Shown here: piece by piece, positions 42,201 through 49,806 of the stretch
Layout: each line of letters starts with the position of its first letter
How positions within the stretch are numbered: the stretch's first letter is position 1
NCBI RefSeq assembly: GCF_001310085.1
Contig: NZ_CP012643.1
Coordinates: forward strand, 2,511,001 to 2,575,000
Source: Rufibacter tibetensis
Lineage (GTDB): Bacteria; Bacteroidota; Bacteroidia; Cytophagales; Hymenobacteraceae
Length of the DNA: 64,000 nt
Direction of reading: 5' to 3'
Made by a program: the position numbers and the translations under genes
The notes under the pieces: generated by a model
Databases searched by the model: none
The model's input: only the letters and a program-made list of their open reading frames with translations
Told to the model about the DNA's origin: nothing

Positions 42201-44501
42201 TTTACCCCTTCATCTTTGTTTGGCAGTGGCGTGGTAGAGAACAAAGAAGTCGCCATGAAGTCGCCGCAGTTCGTGTTCAAGAAAGGTTTGATACATGGAA
42301 ACAAGGCCGGCATGGAAGTGGCTTCCGCAGACAGGAAAATGCCAGCCCTTACCACTTATGACGTGTTCTTGGACTTCTACATGGATGAAGGATACGCAGA
42401 GTACGGCGCTGAAACAAAAGGGAATGCCACCACAGAGTTCCCGTTTGCCCAATACAAATCTTCTTTGTCTGCCGGTAAGTGGGACTTTAAAGCCAGGAAG
42501 CTGACCCTTTCCAGCGGAAATGATGGGGGAGAGGCATACTTCTACTCCATGAAATCTGGTGATGACTCGCTCAGCTTTAAAGCAAAGAATGCCACCTACG
42601 ACTTCAGCAACTATACTCTGGTGGCTAGTGGCGTGCCGTACATTCCTATTGGAGACAGTTACATCATTCCAGACAGCAACCGGGTGCAGTTCCTGAAAGA
42701 CTCTGAGCTGAGAACCTTCCAGAAGGCCAGCCTGGCCATGGACTCTGTTCAGAAATTCCACCAGATGTCCAGAGGCGAGGTGCACATAGACAACCGCTTT
42801 GGTATGACCGGTAATGCACTGTATACCTTCACCAACGCTACCGGTGATTCTTACAAAGTGAAATTTGACAAGTTCGCCTGGACCAAGCCTGAAGGAGGCA
42901 AGAAAGACGAGTCTAAAGGTCCGGCTTTCTTTTTGGCAGAGGGAACGGTTCAGGAAAAAGACACCTTGTTCCTTATTCCTAAAGTGCGTTACCATGGCAA
43001 CATGTCTCTGGCCTCTAACCAGAAAACCCTCAATTTTGACGGTTTTGCCAAAATGCTCTTCAGCGGTTCTGAAGACTCTGATTGGTTCCCGTATAAACGC
43101 AGCAACGTAAACCCAGAGGACATCCGCTTAGAAATCAAAGATCCGGCTTTAGCCGATGGCACTCCATTGAAAACCGGCCTTCACATCAACACTACTTCAG
43201 GCAAGATCTACAACACGTTCGTGTCTAAAAAACAGTTTGACGATGACTTAGATGTATTTGAAGTGCAGGGCGTGCTGTCCTTTGACAAAGAAGCCAAGAA
43301 ATACAAAATAGGTGATGAAGGCCGGGCTTACGGAAACTCTTACTCGGGCAATATGCTCCAGTACAGTGATGTCACCAAAGAAGTGAAGTATGACGGTAAG
43401 TTTAACCTGGTTAAACCAGTAAAGGGCTTTAAACTGACCGCGGCAGGCAGCGGTACCGGCCGTACGGATAGCAGCCGGTATGACTTAGACGCCTTCATGG
43501 CATTTGATTTTGATGCGCCTTCTCAGGCCATTGAAAGCATGGGCCAGAAAATAGCCAAAGAAGCAGCTGGCCTGCCAGAAGGAATAGAGTTAAACAAACC
43601 TGACCTGCCATTTAAATTGGCGGCGTTCCTCGGTGACAAAGGCGTAGCAGATTTCAATACCGCCACGGCAAAAGGCTACGTTCCTTTCTCCAAGATATCT
43701 GATAAACTCATTCACACGCTGGTCTTGAACCAGGTAAACCTGAAGTGGTCGCCTAAAACCAATGCCTGGCACAGTGTAGGGCCTATCAGTATTGCCGGTA
43801 TAGACAAAGCAGATGTGAACGCCAAAATCACCGGGCACATGGAAATCAAAGCTGGTGCCGCCGGCGATGCCGTGACCATGTACCTGGAGGTGAACCCGTA
43901 CGTGTGGTATTACTTTAACTTCTTTGAAGGAGGAATGGGAATGGCTTCTTCAGACCCGCAGTTCAATGCCGCCATTGCCTCCAAGTCTAAAGGCAGGGGC
44001 ATGGAAGGAGGTTCTTACACCTTCTATCCGCTGGAGGACATTGACAGGATGGAGTTCGTGAACTACTTCAGGAAAACATACTTAGGTAAAGAGCCTCTGA
44101 AAGTAGCTCCACAGCCGGTTTACAACACCTTTGACACTGCCCCAGAGGAAGAATCAGGAAAGAAGAGCAGAAAGAAAAAGAAAGGCGAAGAAGCCGATTT
44201 TGGTGCTGTTCCTGCCGGCTTTGATACCGCTCCTCCAGTAGCTCAGCCTGAAACCAAAGAAAAGAAGAAAAAGAAGGAGGCAGACTCAGGAGCTGTTCCG
44301 GCAGGTTTTGACACCTCGGTAGCCCAACCAGAAGAACCAAAAAAAGACAAAAAGAAAAAGAAAGAAGAAGCTGTTGACGCTATTCCTTCTGGCTTTGAAA
44401 CCCCGGTAACAGAGCAGGAAGAAGCCGGTGGTAAAAAGAAAAAAGACAAAAAGAAGAAGGGCGAAGTACCACCGCCAGACATTGACCCGGTAGGAAACTA
44501 A
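39288..44501 (+). CDS. Giant exported protein (1737 aa), function unknown
   Basis: Signal peptide 1-19 (LSLIFLLCGVAGYAQ). Then a helical part (about 20-150) and an Ala/Pro/Lys-rich linker (about 168-275) containing EEDPWAAWETPKK. A very long beta-rich body of about 1340 residues follows (for example KFRASSRNYTINDSLITAPE, GVKLKYNKTGKRLVL, RNILFNGKVKSTDFSFRGK). The tail from about residue 1614 carries four spaced NTFDT/PAGFDT/PSGFET motifs separated by poly-Lys blocks. I do not recognise the family. Similar very large proteins occur in Bacteroidetes and I cannot name a role. A large periplasmic or outer-membrane-linked assembly, perhaps lipid- or envelope-related, is a guess. It starts 21 bp after prmA and is followed by a 46-bp palindrome. 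Confidence 0.85.
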   Translation: MKHFYLSLIFLLCGVAGYAQTYKLSPDNQEQFVLDVRAMMAGTKNEAAMKASSGFETAWASGRLSSTQKAKVMDLTQQMLKKKLKARPHFENFLGSLGTSVNQYQYTGNHLDQLLKVMEQTLQKQDLKVYERFLATTHQFLASKTLYKGPSNGLQAVNGTFSFDYREGTPEPASDAGWGPEPTPAAPAPVTAKAKTTPAAKTAAPAPKPAPKKVVKQVEEDPWAAWETPKKVTKPKPAASKTAKASTGSKAGAKGTAAKKETTAPVKEEPAPVAEKDYFATPLPVLAGPVVVLEKTDLLLTSAFDSVTIKDASGAISLANGMYVGKGGKLVWNQLGGDATAEFKGLAFEVGKPYFKAEDVTLTYPAVTENSVRGNLEYKLTRSKANGDNGYPKFISHTNNAKIKRFGSDVKYLGGLSLAGGTLMSAALDGSPSTIWVSENGEAKFRASSRNYTINDSLITAPEAGVALFQGEDSITHPGVKLKYNKTGKRLVLINPEGHYKLTPYYHSYHQVELTTDMASWNITEPKIDFAILTAKNEVPVQVNSKEYFTLSRFQQIKTISNFHPLYSTVGYALKRGSKTFTLADMSEDTKIKKEVLHNALTTLSQGNYLDYDPASGYVHLRDKAYHHVDASRNKKDFDYININALSPAGRNATLDLTTGDLVLRGVKSFAFHTDSAVIAIPDSQTIRIQKNRNILFNGKVKSTDFSFRGKEFLFDYDGFFIDLAKIDSTVLTTKTKGKDGKDKETPFTLVNRGGKGQAKLYINRPDNKSGRKKSLGYPALDAISGATVYFNKPEILGGVYDTTVYFNIPPFKIDSMASTKHNVIGFKGTFNSGGIFPPFETKLAVQPDGALGFSYVVPKAGYAVYGGKGKFTDTLTLDTKGLRGKGVLSYQTATMQSPGFVFYLDSAMTDVGKKGSFKEGTVAQGSYPSGSFKSFKMNWHPYQDTLQIHTVGKELMSIFNDRFTYKGMLGFTPSSLFGSGVVENKEVAMKSPQFVFKKGLIHGNKAGMEVASADRKMPALTTYDVFLDFYMDEGYAEYGAETKGNATTEFPFAQYKSSLSAGKWDFKARKLTLSSGNDGGEAYFYSMKSGDDSLSFKAKNATYDFSNYTLVASGVPYIPIGDSYIIPDSNRVQFLKDSELRTFQKASLAMDSVQKFHQMSRGEVHIDNRFGMTGNALYTFTNATGDSYKVKFDKFAWTKPEGGKKDESKGPAFFLAEGTVQEKDTLFLIPKVRYHGNMSLASNQKTLNFDGFAKMLFSGSEDSDWFPYKRSNVNPEDIRLEIKDPALADGTPLKTGLHINTTSGKIYNTFVSKKQFDDDLDVFEVQGVLSFDKEAKKYKIGDEGRAYGNSYSGNMLQYSDVTKEVKYDGKFNLVKPVKGFKLTAAGSGTGRTDSSRYDLDAFMAFDFDAPSQAIESMGQKIAKEAAGLPEGIELNKPDLPFKLAAFLGDKGVADFNTATAKGYVPFSKISDKLIHTLVLNQVNLKWSPKTNAWHSVGPISIAGIDKADVNAKITGHMEIKAGAAGDAVTMYLEVNPYVWYYFNFFEGGMGMASSDPQFNAAIASKSKGRGMEGGSYTFYPLEDIDRMEFVNYFRKTYLGKEPLKVAPQPVYNTFDTAPEEESGKKSRKKKKGEEADFGAVPAGFDTAPPVAQPETKEKKKKKEADSGAVPAGFDTSVAQPEEPKKDKKKKKEEAVDAIPSGFETPVTEQEEAGGKKKKDKKKKGEVPPPDIDPVGN

Positions 44502-44534
44502 GTCTGGTTCTTTTTAGAGACGTGCATTTCTGAT

Positions 44535-44580
44535 ATCCCGTTTTCAGGTTGATTTTCTAAAATCAGCTTGAAAACGGGAT
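44535..44580. terminator. Terminator-like palindrome after the giant gene (element copy 9)
   Basis: ATCCCGTTTTCA(AGG)... arm at 44535 with ...TGAAAACGGGAT ending at 44580; core GATTTTCTAAAATC. Resembles the dispersed element with a longer outer stem. Confidence 0.65.
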
Positions 44581-44704
44581 GTCGCATTTAGGGCGGGTGA
44601 TTGGGTGTTCCTAGGGGTTTTCCTATATTTGGAGGAAGATAAGTGCGGCAAAGCACCCCTTTTTGCCGTATGGCAAGAACAAATCAAAGCAACAGCACAA
44701 ACAC

Positions 44705-45349
44705 ATGGAGGTAGTCATTATTGGCGGAATTATATTACTGGCCTATCTGATTGGGGCCATACCCACCGCGGTGTGGGTGGGCAAAAGCTACTACGGCATA
44801 GATGTTCGCCAGCATGGCAGCGGGAACGCCGGGGCTACCAACACCTTTCGGGTTTTAGGCAAAAAGCCGGGGTCCATTGTGATGGCGGTAGACATTCTCA
44901 AAGGCTGGGCGGCTACTTCACTGGCCAATTTACTTTTAAACTGGGATGTGATAGAGCCACAGCAATTAATCATGTTCAAACTGATTCTGGGAGTGGTGGC
45001 CGTGATTGGGCATATCTTCCCAGTGTACGTGGGTTTCAAGGGGGGCAAAGGCGTGGCTACGCTCATGGGCATGGTACTGGCGGTGCATCTTCAGGTAGCT
45101 TTGATCTGTCTGGGCATCTTTATAGTGGTGCTGCTGCTAACCAAATATGTTTCCCTCAGTTCTATGCTGGCGGCTATTGCGTTCCCCTTGCTGTTGCTGT
45201 TGCCCATGTTCAAACCAGATACCATTCTGCTGCCTGTATTTGGTATTTTCATTGCCATTATGGTGGTGCTCACGCATAAAAAGAACATTACCCGCCTTCT
45301 GCAGGGTGTAGAGAGCAAGGCCAACATCAACCCTTTCAGGAGTAAGTAG
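44705..45349 (+). CDS. plsY: Glycerol-3-phosphate acyltransferase PlsY
   Basis: Acyl-phosphate:glycerol-3-phosphate acyltransferase, the first membrane step of phospholipid synthesis. The start is ATG 44705 (MEVVIIGGIILLAYLIG); the frame is open from a TTG at 44663. About 214 residues, five membrane segments. Conserved loops: GSGNAGATNTFRVLGKKPG (acyl-phosphate/G3P site), GFKGGKGVAT, and the late motif LTHKKNITRLLQG. PlsY pairs with PlsX, which is not in the window. Confidence 0.95.
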   Translation: MEVVIIGGIILLAYLIGAIPTAVWVGKSYYGIDVRQHGSGNAGATNTFRVLGKKPGSIVMAVDILKGWAATSLANLLLNWDVIEPQQLIMFKLILGVVAVIGHIFPVYVGFKGGKGVATLMGMVLAVHLQVALICLGIFIVVLLLTKYVSLSSMLAAIAFPLLLLLPMFKPDTILLPVFGIFIAIMVVLTHKKNITRLLQGVESKANINPFRSK

Positions 45350-45484
45350 ATTATTCTTTTCTTGGGCTTATCTGAAAACCAGTTTACACCAGATTTTCTG
45401 AAAAAGAGGCAAAAACTGAGAAAGGATAGTGAGAAATGCCTAAATATTGGCGCTGCCGATGTAAATTCAACCGTAGATACTGTC

Positions 45485-45518
45485 AAAAGCGTCTTTCTTT
45501 AAGAAGGAAGACGCTTTT
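45485..45518 (+). terminator. Terminator before the dipeptidase gene
   Basis: AAAAGCGTCTTTCTT / AAGGAAGACGCTTTT with one mismatch, then TTGTTTTT. It ends 36 bp before the dipeptidase ATG and follows plsY by 136 bp, so it probably ends plsY. Confidence 0.7.
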
Positions 45519-45553
45519 TGTTTTTAACTTCACCCATACATCAAACGCAGACT

Positions 45554-46924
45554 ATGAAAGCCTATATTGAGCAAAACAAAGATCGGTTCCTGGAGGAGTT
45601 GCTGGAGTTGTTACGCATTCCATCAGTAAGTGCAGACCTGTCTTTCAAAGGAGACGTGTTACGCGCCGCCGAATTTTTACGGGAAAAACTGGAAGAAGCC
45701 GGTGCCGATAATGCCCAGTTGTTCCAGACTGCTGGCAACCCCATTGTGTACGCCGACAAGATCATAGACCCCGCTTTGCCTACGGTGTTGGTATACGGGC
45801 ATTATGATGTGCAGCCCGCTGACCCCTATGAGCTCTGGGATTCACCGCCGTTTGAGCCGGTCATTAAAAATGAGAACATTTACGCCCGCGGGGCCTGTGA
45901 TGACAAGGGCCAGACCTACATGCACGTGAAAGCCTTTGAAACCATGATGCAACAGCAGGCTTTGCCCTGTAACGTGAAGTTCATGATTGAAGGCGAAGAA
46001 GAAGTGGGTTCTGTTAACCTGGCTACCTTCGTGAAAGAAAACAAGGAGCGCCTGAAAGCAGATATTATTGTAATCTCAGACACGGGCATGCTGGCCAACG
46101 ACGTGCCTTCCGTTACGACCGGTTTGCGCGGCCTTAGCTACCATGAGGTGGAAGTAACCGGCCCCAACCGCGACCTGCACTCTGGTTTGTACGGCGGCGC
46201 AGTGGCGAACCCTATCAACATCCTGTGCAAGATGATTGCCTCTTTGCATGATGAGAATAACCACATCACCATCCCTGGGTTTTATGGCAACGTAGAGGAA
46301 CTGAGCCAGGAAGAACGTGCCGAGATGGCCCACGCTCCTTTCAACTTAGATGCCTACAAGCAAGCACTTGATCTACCAGATGTACACGGTGAGGCTGGTT
46401 ACAGCACCATGGAACGCAACTCCATTAGGCCTACGCTGGATGTGAATGGCATTTGGGGTGGCTACACTGGTGAAGGCGCTAAAACCGTTATTCCGTCCAA
46501 GGCTTTTGCAAAGATTTCTATGCGCTTGGTGCCTAACCAGACCTCTGATGAGATCACCGAACTGTTCCAGAAACATTTTGAGTCTATAGCACCACCTAGT
46601 GTGAAAGTGGTCGTGAAACCACACCATGGGGGCGAACCAGTAGTTACTCCCACTACTTCGGCCGGGTACCAGGCAGCCGCCAAGGCCATGGAAGATACCT
46701 TCGGGAAAAAGCCAGTGCCGGTGCGCAGCGGAGGCAGTATTCCTATTGTGGCCATGTTCAAGTCTGTGCTGGAAACAGATACTGTATTGATGGGCTTCGG
46801 GCTAGATTCAGATGCCATTCACTCGCCTAATGAGCATTTTGGAGTGTTTAACTTTATGAAAGGTATTGAAACCATTCCGTTGTTCTATCAGCATTTCGCT
46901 GCCTTACACACTAAGAAAGACTAA
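45554..46924 (+). CDS. M20-family dipeptidase
   Basis: 456 residues from ATG 45554; an upstream in-frame TTG at 45518 overlaps a terminator arm and is unlikely. Zn-peptidase ligands: LVYGHYDVQPAD (His/Asp), GACDDKGQTY, EGEEEVGS (Glu-Glu), and IIVISDTGML. The dimerisation domain contains LRGLSYHEVEVTGPNRDLHSGLYGG. The C-terminal RSGGSIPIVAMFK is typical of the dipeptidase/carnosinase-like branch. It cleaves small peptides in the cytoplasm. Confidence 0.93.
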   Translation: MKAYIEQNKDRFLEELLELLRIPSVSADLSFKGDVLRAAEFLREKLEEAGADNAQLFQTAGNPIVYADKIIDPALPTVLVYGHYDVQPADPYELWDSPPFEPVIKNENIYARGACDDKGQTYMHVKAFETMMQQQALPCNVKFMIEGEEEVGSVNLATFVKENKERLKADIIVISDTGMLANDVPSVTTGLRGLSYHEVEVTGPNRDLHSGLYGGAVANPINILCKMIASLHDENNHITIPGFYGNVEELSQEERAEMAHAPFNLDAYKQALDLPDVHGEAGYSTMERNSIRPTLDVNGIWGGYTGEGAKTVIPSKAFAKISMRLVPNQTSDEITELFQKHFESIAPPSVKVVVKPHHGGEPVVTPTTSAGYQAAAKAMEDTFGKKPVPVRSGGSIPIVAMFKSVLETDTVLMGFGLDSDAIHSPNEHFGVFNFMKGIETIPLFYQHFAALHTKKD

Positions 46925-46927
46925 TGC

Positions 46928-46960
46928 TTTTTAGGGCTCTTTTTCTGAAAGGGCCTATAA
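46928..46960. repeat. Dispersed intergenic palindrome, copy 10
   Basis: TTTTTAGGGCTCTTTTTC, TGA, AAGGGCCTATAA: its right half is shared with the left arm of the following terminator. Confidence 0.6.
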
Positions 46961-47006
46961 ACAGAAAACCCGCTACTATGGTAGCGGGTTTTCTGTTTAT
47001 AGGCCC
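46951..47006. terminator. Bidirectional terminator, dipeptidase and barrel genes
   Basis: GGGCCTATAAACAGAAAACC... (26-bp arm) pairs perfectly with 46981-47006 around TATG. AAACAG...CTGTTT outer-stem class. Confidence 0.85.
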
Positions 47007-47015
47007 TTAGCAAAC

Positions 47016-47666
47016 TTATTTGCTTAATGGGAAGCCTACTGATAACAGGAAAGAAGAATGACGGGCATCTTTGAACTCGCCACGTACCTTTGTGTCTTCT
47101 ACCAGATCAGTGAAAGCACCATTGTACCGTAGACCCAGGCTGAAACCATTGGCAGTGGCAAAACCAAGTCCGGCCGCGTAGCCAACTTCAAAGTCAGAAT
47201 AACCAGATTTACTTCTCTCACTTACAGTGCGGTCTTCTAATTGACCATTGCGGTACTGTTTCGTTTTGTCGTTCACGCTTACCAGGTAAGAAACCTGTGG
47301 ACCAGCCTCAAAGAAGAAACTGCTTGCTTTCACGCGGGCCAGTACTGGTACGTCAATGTAGTTGAAGTTAGAGGTACCCTCATAACGGTACTCAGTGCCT
47401 AATAAGGTAGTTTCTACTTTGTCATCATACTTGTACCCTTTGTTTGAGTAAAGCACCTCTGGCTGAATAGAGAAGAAATCACCCGCTATAGGAGCGTTGA
47501 AATAAACCCCGGCGTTAAAACCGATTTTGTTGTTGAATCTTTCTTCATTCTGTAAGTCACCAGAAAGGTTTGAGTAGTTAAGACCACCTTTTATCCCGAA
47601 TGAAGATTGCGCTTGTGCAGCATAGGAAGCTACTACTGCTACAAATAAGAAGACTAGTTTTTTCAT
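47016..47666 (-). CDS. Outer-membrane beta-barrel protein, tandem paralog 1
   Basis: 216 residues. Signal peptide ends near QAQ (MKKLVFLFVAVVASYAAQAQ). PorT/porin-family barrel: SSFGIKGGLNYSNLSGD first strand, FSIQPEVLYSNKGYKY, FFFEAGPQVSYL, YAAGLGFATANGFSLGLRYN and last strand SSFLLSVGFPLSK. Highly similar in order and motifs to the next two genes, so a local duplication. Role unknown. Confidence 0.85.
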   Translation of the reverse strand: MKKLVFLFVAVVASYAAQAQSSFGIKGGLNYSNLSGDLQNEERFNNKIGFNAGVYFNAPIAGDFFSIQPEVLYSNKGYKYDDKVETTLLGTEYRYEGTSNFNYIDVPVLARVKASSFFFEAGPQVSYLVSVNDKTKQYRNGQLEDRTVSERSKSGYSDFEVGYAAGLGFATANGFSLGLRYNGAFTDLVEDTKVRGEFKDARHSSFLLSVGFPLSK

Positions 47667-47810
47667 GGTTTAAAAAAGTTGAGTTTAGTTCCAATGTTTG
47701 AAAGTATTTTATCAAACATTGTGCCTAAAACACTTTTATCTGGTTTGGTAATCAGGTTTTACGCTAGGTTAAAGGTAACAAGTTGAAGTTGAGGGGCAAA
47801 AAATAAGGGG

Positions 47811-47846
47811 AGCTGCAAAAGCGGCTCCCCTTATTTAAAGTCATTT
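47811..47846 (-). terminator. Terminator of tandem barrel 2
   Basis: AAATAAGGGGAGC / GCTCCCCTTATTT, short loop containing CAAAAG. Located 4 bp beyond the stop of the leftward gene; reads out in T on the minus strand. Confidence 0.75.
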
Positions 47847-47850
47847 TTAC

Positions 47851-48501
47851 TTATCTGCCACCAAACAGGTAGCCTAAGGTAAGTTGGAAAGTAGAGTGCC
47901 GGGCATTGGTAAGCTCATCATGGTCGTCTTTTGCCAGGGAGTTAATGCTACCGTTGTAGCGAAGGCCTAAGCTAAGGCCACCTTGTGTCTGATATCCTAA
48001 ACCAGCTACATAGCCGATTTCTAATTCAGAAAGATCGTCTTTGTCGACTTTTCTCTCAGTTTCAGTTTGGCTGTTTCCTAAAAAGCTTTCGCTTTTGTCT
48101 TTGATGCCTAATAAGTAAGACGCTTGAGGTCCGCCTTCAAAGAATAAACCACCTGCGTTGATTTTTAAAAGCACAGGTAAGTCAAGATAGTTGAAGTTGA
48201 CACTTCCTTCGCTTCTGTACGTTTGGTTGCCAATCATGTACTCCTCATCTCTGTACTGATAACCACGTTGCGAGTACAGTAATTCTGGCTGTACTGACAG
48301 GAAGCCATCGCCGGTGAGGTCAAAGTTTGCGGTTAAACCACCTACAAACCCAATTTTGTTTTTGTAAACGTCCTGGTTGTCTAAATCACCAGAAATGTTG
48401 GAGTAGTTTGCCCCGGCTCTAAGACCGATTTTTGGGCCAGTTTGTGCCTGTGCAACGCTGAAAGAAAGCACGGCTGCAAAAAATAATACAATCTTTTTCA
48501 T
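47851..48501 (-). CDS. Outer-membrane beta-barrel protein, tandem paralog 2
   Basis: 216 residues from ATG 48501, which gives signal peptide MKKIVLFFAAVLSFSVAQAQ; the longer frame (to 48627) adds 42 residues with no signal. Same motif series as paralog 1: IGLRAGANYSNISGDLDNQD, FLSVQPELLYSQRGYQY, LFFEGGPQASYLLG, YVAGLGYQTQGGLSLGLRYN, HSTFQLTLGYLFGG. 184 bp upstream of paralog 1's start. Confidence 0.85.
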   Translation of the reverse strand: MKKIVLFFAAVLSFSVAQAQTGPKIGLRAGANYSNISGDLDNQDVYKNKIGFVGGLTANFDLTGDGFLSVQPELLYSQRGYQYRDEEYMIGNQTYRSEGSVNFNYLDLPVLLKINAGGLFFEGGPQASYLLGIKDKSESFLGNSQTETERKVDKDDLSELEIGYVAGLGYQTQGGLSLGLRYNGSINSLAKDDHDELTNARHSTFQLTLGYLFGGR

Positions 48502-48862
48502 AGAGGTAATAGAATTGGGTAATGGGCTGTTTGTCTGACCAGCCCTTTTAAAACTCATCCCCTTATACGGTGTTTTTAGAAAATGTTGGTTCTTTACAGA
48601 TGAAATTTTTGTTATTTTATGGGGCATCCGTATTTAAACAACTTGGAAAAAGATAAAAATACGATTTGGAGCCCTGCTATTCAGGTATTTAAAGTGATGA
48701 CAGTTACTCTTAGCTAAAACCTTTATTTTTAAAAACAGAAGTTGCTATGTTTACTTTAGGAGGGCATGCTAACTTAAGATTAGCAACTCAAGTGTTTGTA
48801 AAAGAATAAGCATAAAAAAAGGCCTGCTAGCAGGCCTTTTTTTATGCTTATAAGGGATTAAT
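48502..48862. other. Intergenic region between tandem barrels 2 and 3
   Basis: 361 bp. A 44-bp perfect palindrome at 48807-48850 is the terminator of barrel 3. The rest is AT-rich; no -7 box with confidence. Confidence 0.5.
48807..48850. terminator. Perfect 44-bp palindromic terminator
   Basis: TAAGCATAAAAAAAGGCCTG and its reverse complement meet at CTAG. A- and T-runs on both sides make it effective in both directions. Confidence 0.85.
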
Positions 48863-49495
48863 TTAATTCCCGCCAAATGCCCAGCTAAGTGACAGCATGA
48901 AGTTAGAGTTATATACTTTAGCTTCACCATCTTCGTCTAGTTTGCTTAGGCCTCCATTGTAGCGTAAACCAATTCCAAGGCCACTAGCTAATTGGTAACC
49001 AATTCCAGCAGCATACCCAACGTCTAGTTTGTTGTATCCGTCAGTGCCTGATTCAGTTTCTTCAAATTCTTCGCCCATGAATTGACCTTCAGCTTTTGAT
49101 TTTGCTGTTAAAAGGTAAGAAAAGGTTGGGCCAGCTTCAAAGAACAATCCGCTCTCACCAGTTTTGATTCTTGCTAAAATTGGGAGTTCCAAATAGTGCG
49201 TGTTAGACTTCAATGTAAGTTCAGCATCATCTTCATTAGTTTCAACTTTGAAGCCTTTTATGCTATAAAGTAACTCTGGACGAATTGAAAACATGTCTGA
49301 AATTCCATAGTCCAAGAAGGCTCCGGCGTGGAAGCCAAATTTGTATTCGGGTTTTTCTGCATCATCAGAATCTACATCATCACCAGAGATAGTGCTGAAA
49401 TTAGGTCCAGCTTTGATGCCTATCTTGATTCCCTCTTGAGCTTGGGCAAAATAGGTGGTGAATAATGCGACAACAAAGAATAGAAGTTTTTTCAT
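48863..49495 (-). CDS. Outer-membrane beta-barrel protein, tandem paralog 3
   Basis: 210 residues. Signal peptide (MKKLLFFVVALFTTYFAQAQ). Same order of strands as the other two: IGIKAGPNFSTISGD, FSIRPELLYSIKGFKV, FFEAGPTFSYLLTAKS, YAAGIGYQLASGLGIGLRYN, NSNFMLSLSWAFGGN. More acidic in its loops (DDVDSDDAEKPE). First of the three in leftward reading order. Confidence 0.85.
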   Translation of the reverse strand: MKKLLFFVVALFTTYFAQAQEGIKIGIKAGPNFSTISGDDVDSDDAEKPEYKFGFHAGAFLDYGISDMFSIRPELLYSIKGFKVETNEDDAELTLKSNTHYLELPILARIKTGESGLFFEAGPTFSYLLTAKSKAEGQFMGEEFEETESGTDGYNKLDVGYAAGIGYQLASGLGIGLRYNGGLSKLDEDGEAKVYNSNFMLSLSWAFGGN

Positions 49496-49806
49496 GATTG
49501 GATTTAATTTAGTGGTTTAATTACTTCCTTTTATTGGATGCTAGTTAATGATAATAGTGGACTGAATATATACTAATAAATAAGTATTCTGTAGAGGGTC
49601 TTAGTAGGAGATAGGCTAATATCACATCATCTAAGCATCCCTTTGCAAAGGTTTCGGGCCTCTTCTACTTACTAGACAAGCTACATCTATTATACCCCCA
49701 TTCACACCTGAACAAAACATAAAAAATCCTACAGTTGATCTGCCGTTAGTCACAGCAGGTCAACTGAAGGATTGAAAAAGAGAGATTTACCTATAAAAGA
49801 ATCAGC
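49496..49806. other. Intergenic region between comM and barrel 3
   Basis: 311 bp. A hairpin at 49725-49773 ends comM. No other feature was supported. Confidence 0.5.
49725..49773 (-). terminator. Terminator of comM
   Basis: AATCCTACAGTTGATCTGC pairs with GCAGGTCAACTGAAGGATT (two imperfect positions). On the minus strand it runs into a T-stretch. Confidence 0.75.

Noticed and set aside
44605-45279. 224-codon plus-strand frame overlapping plsY
   Set aside because: Different frame of a clear PlsY; Gly/His-rich composition typical of an out-of-frame shadow.
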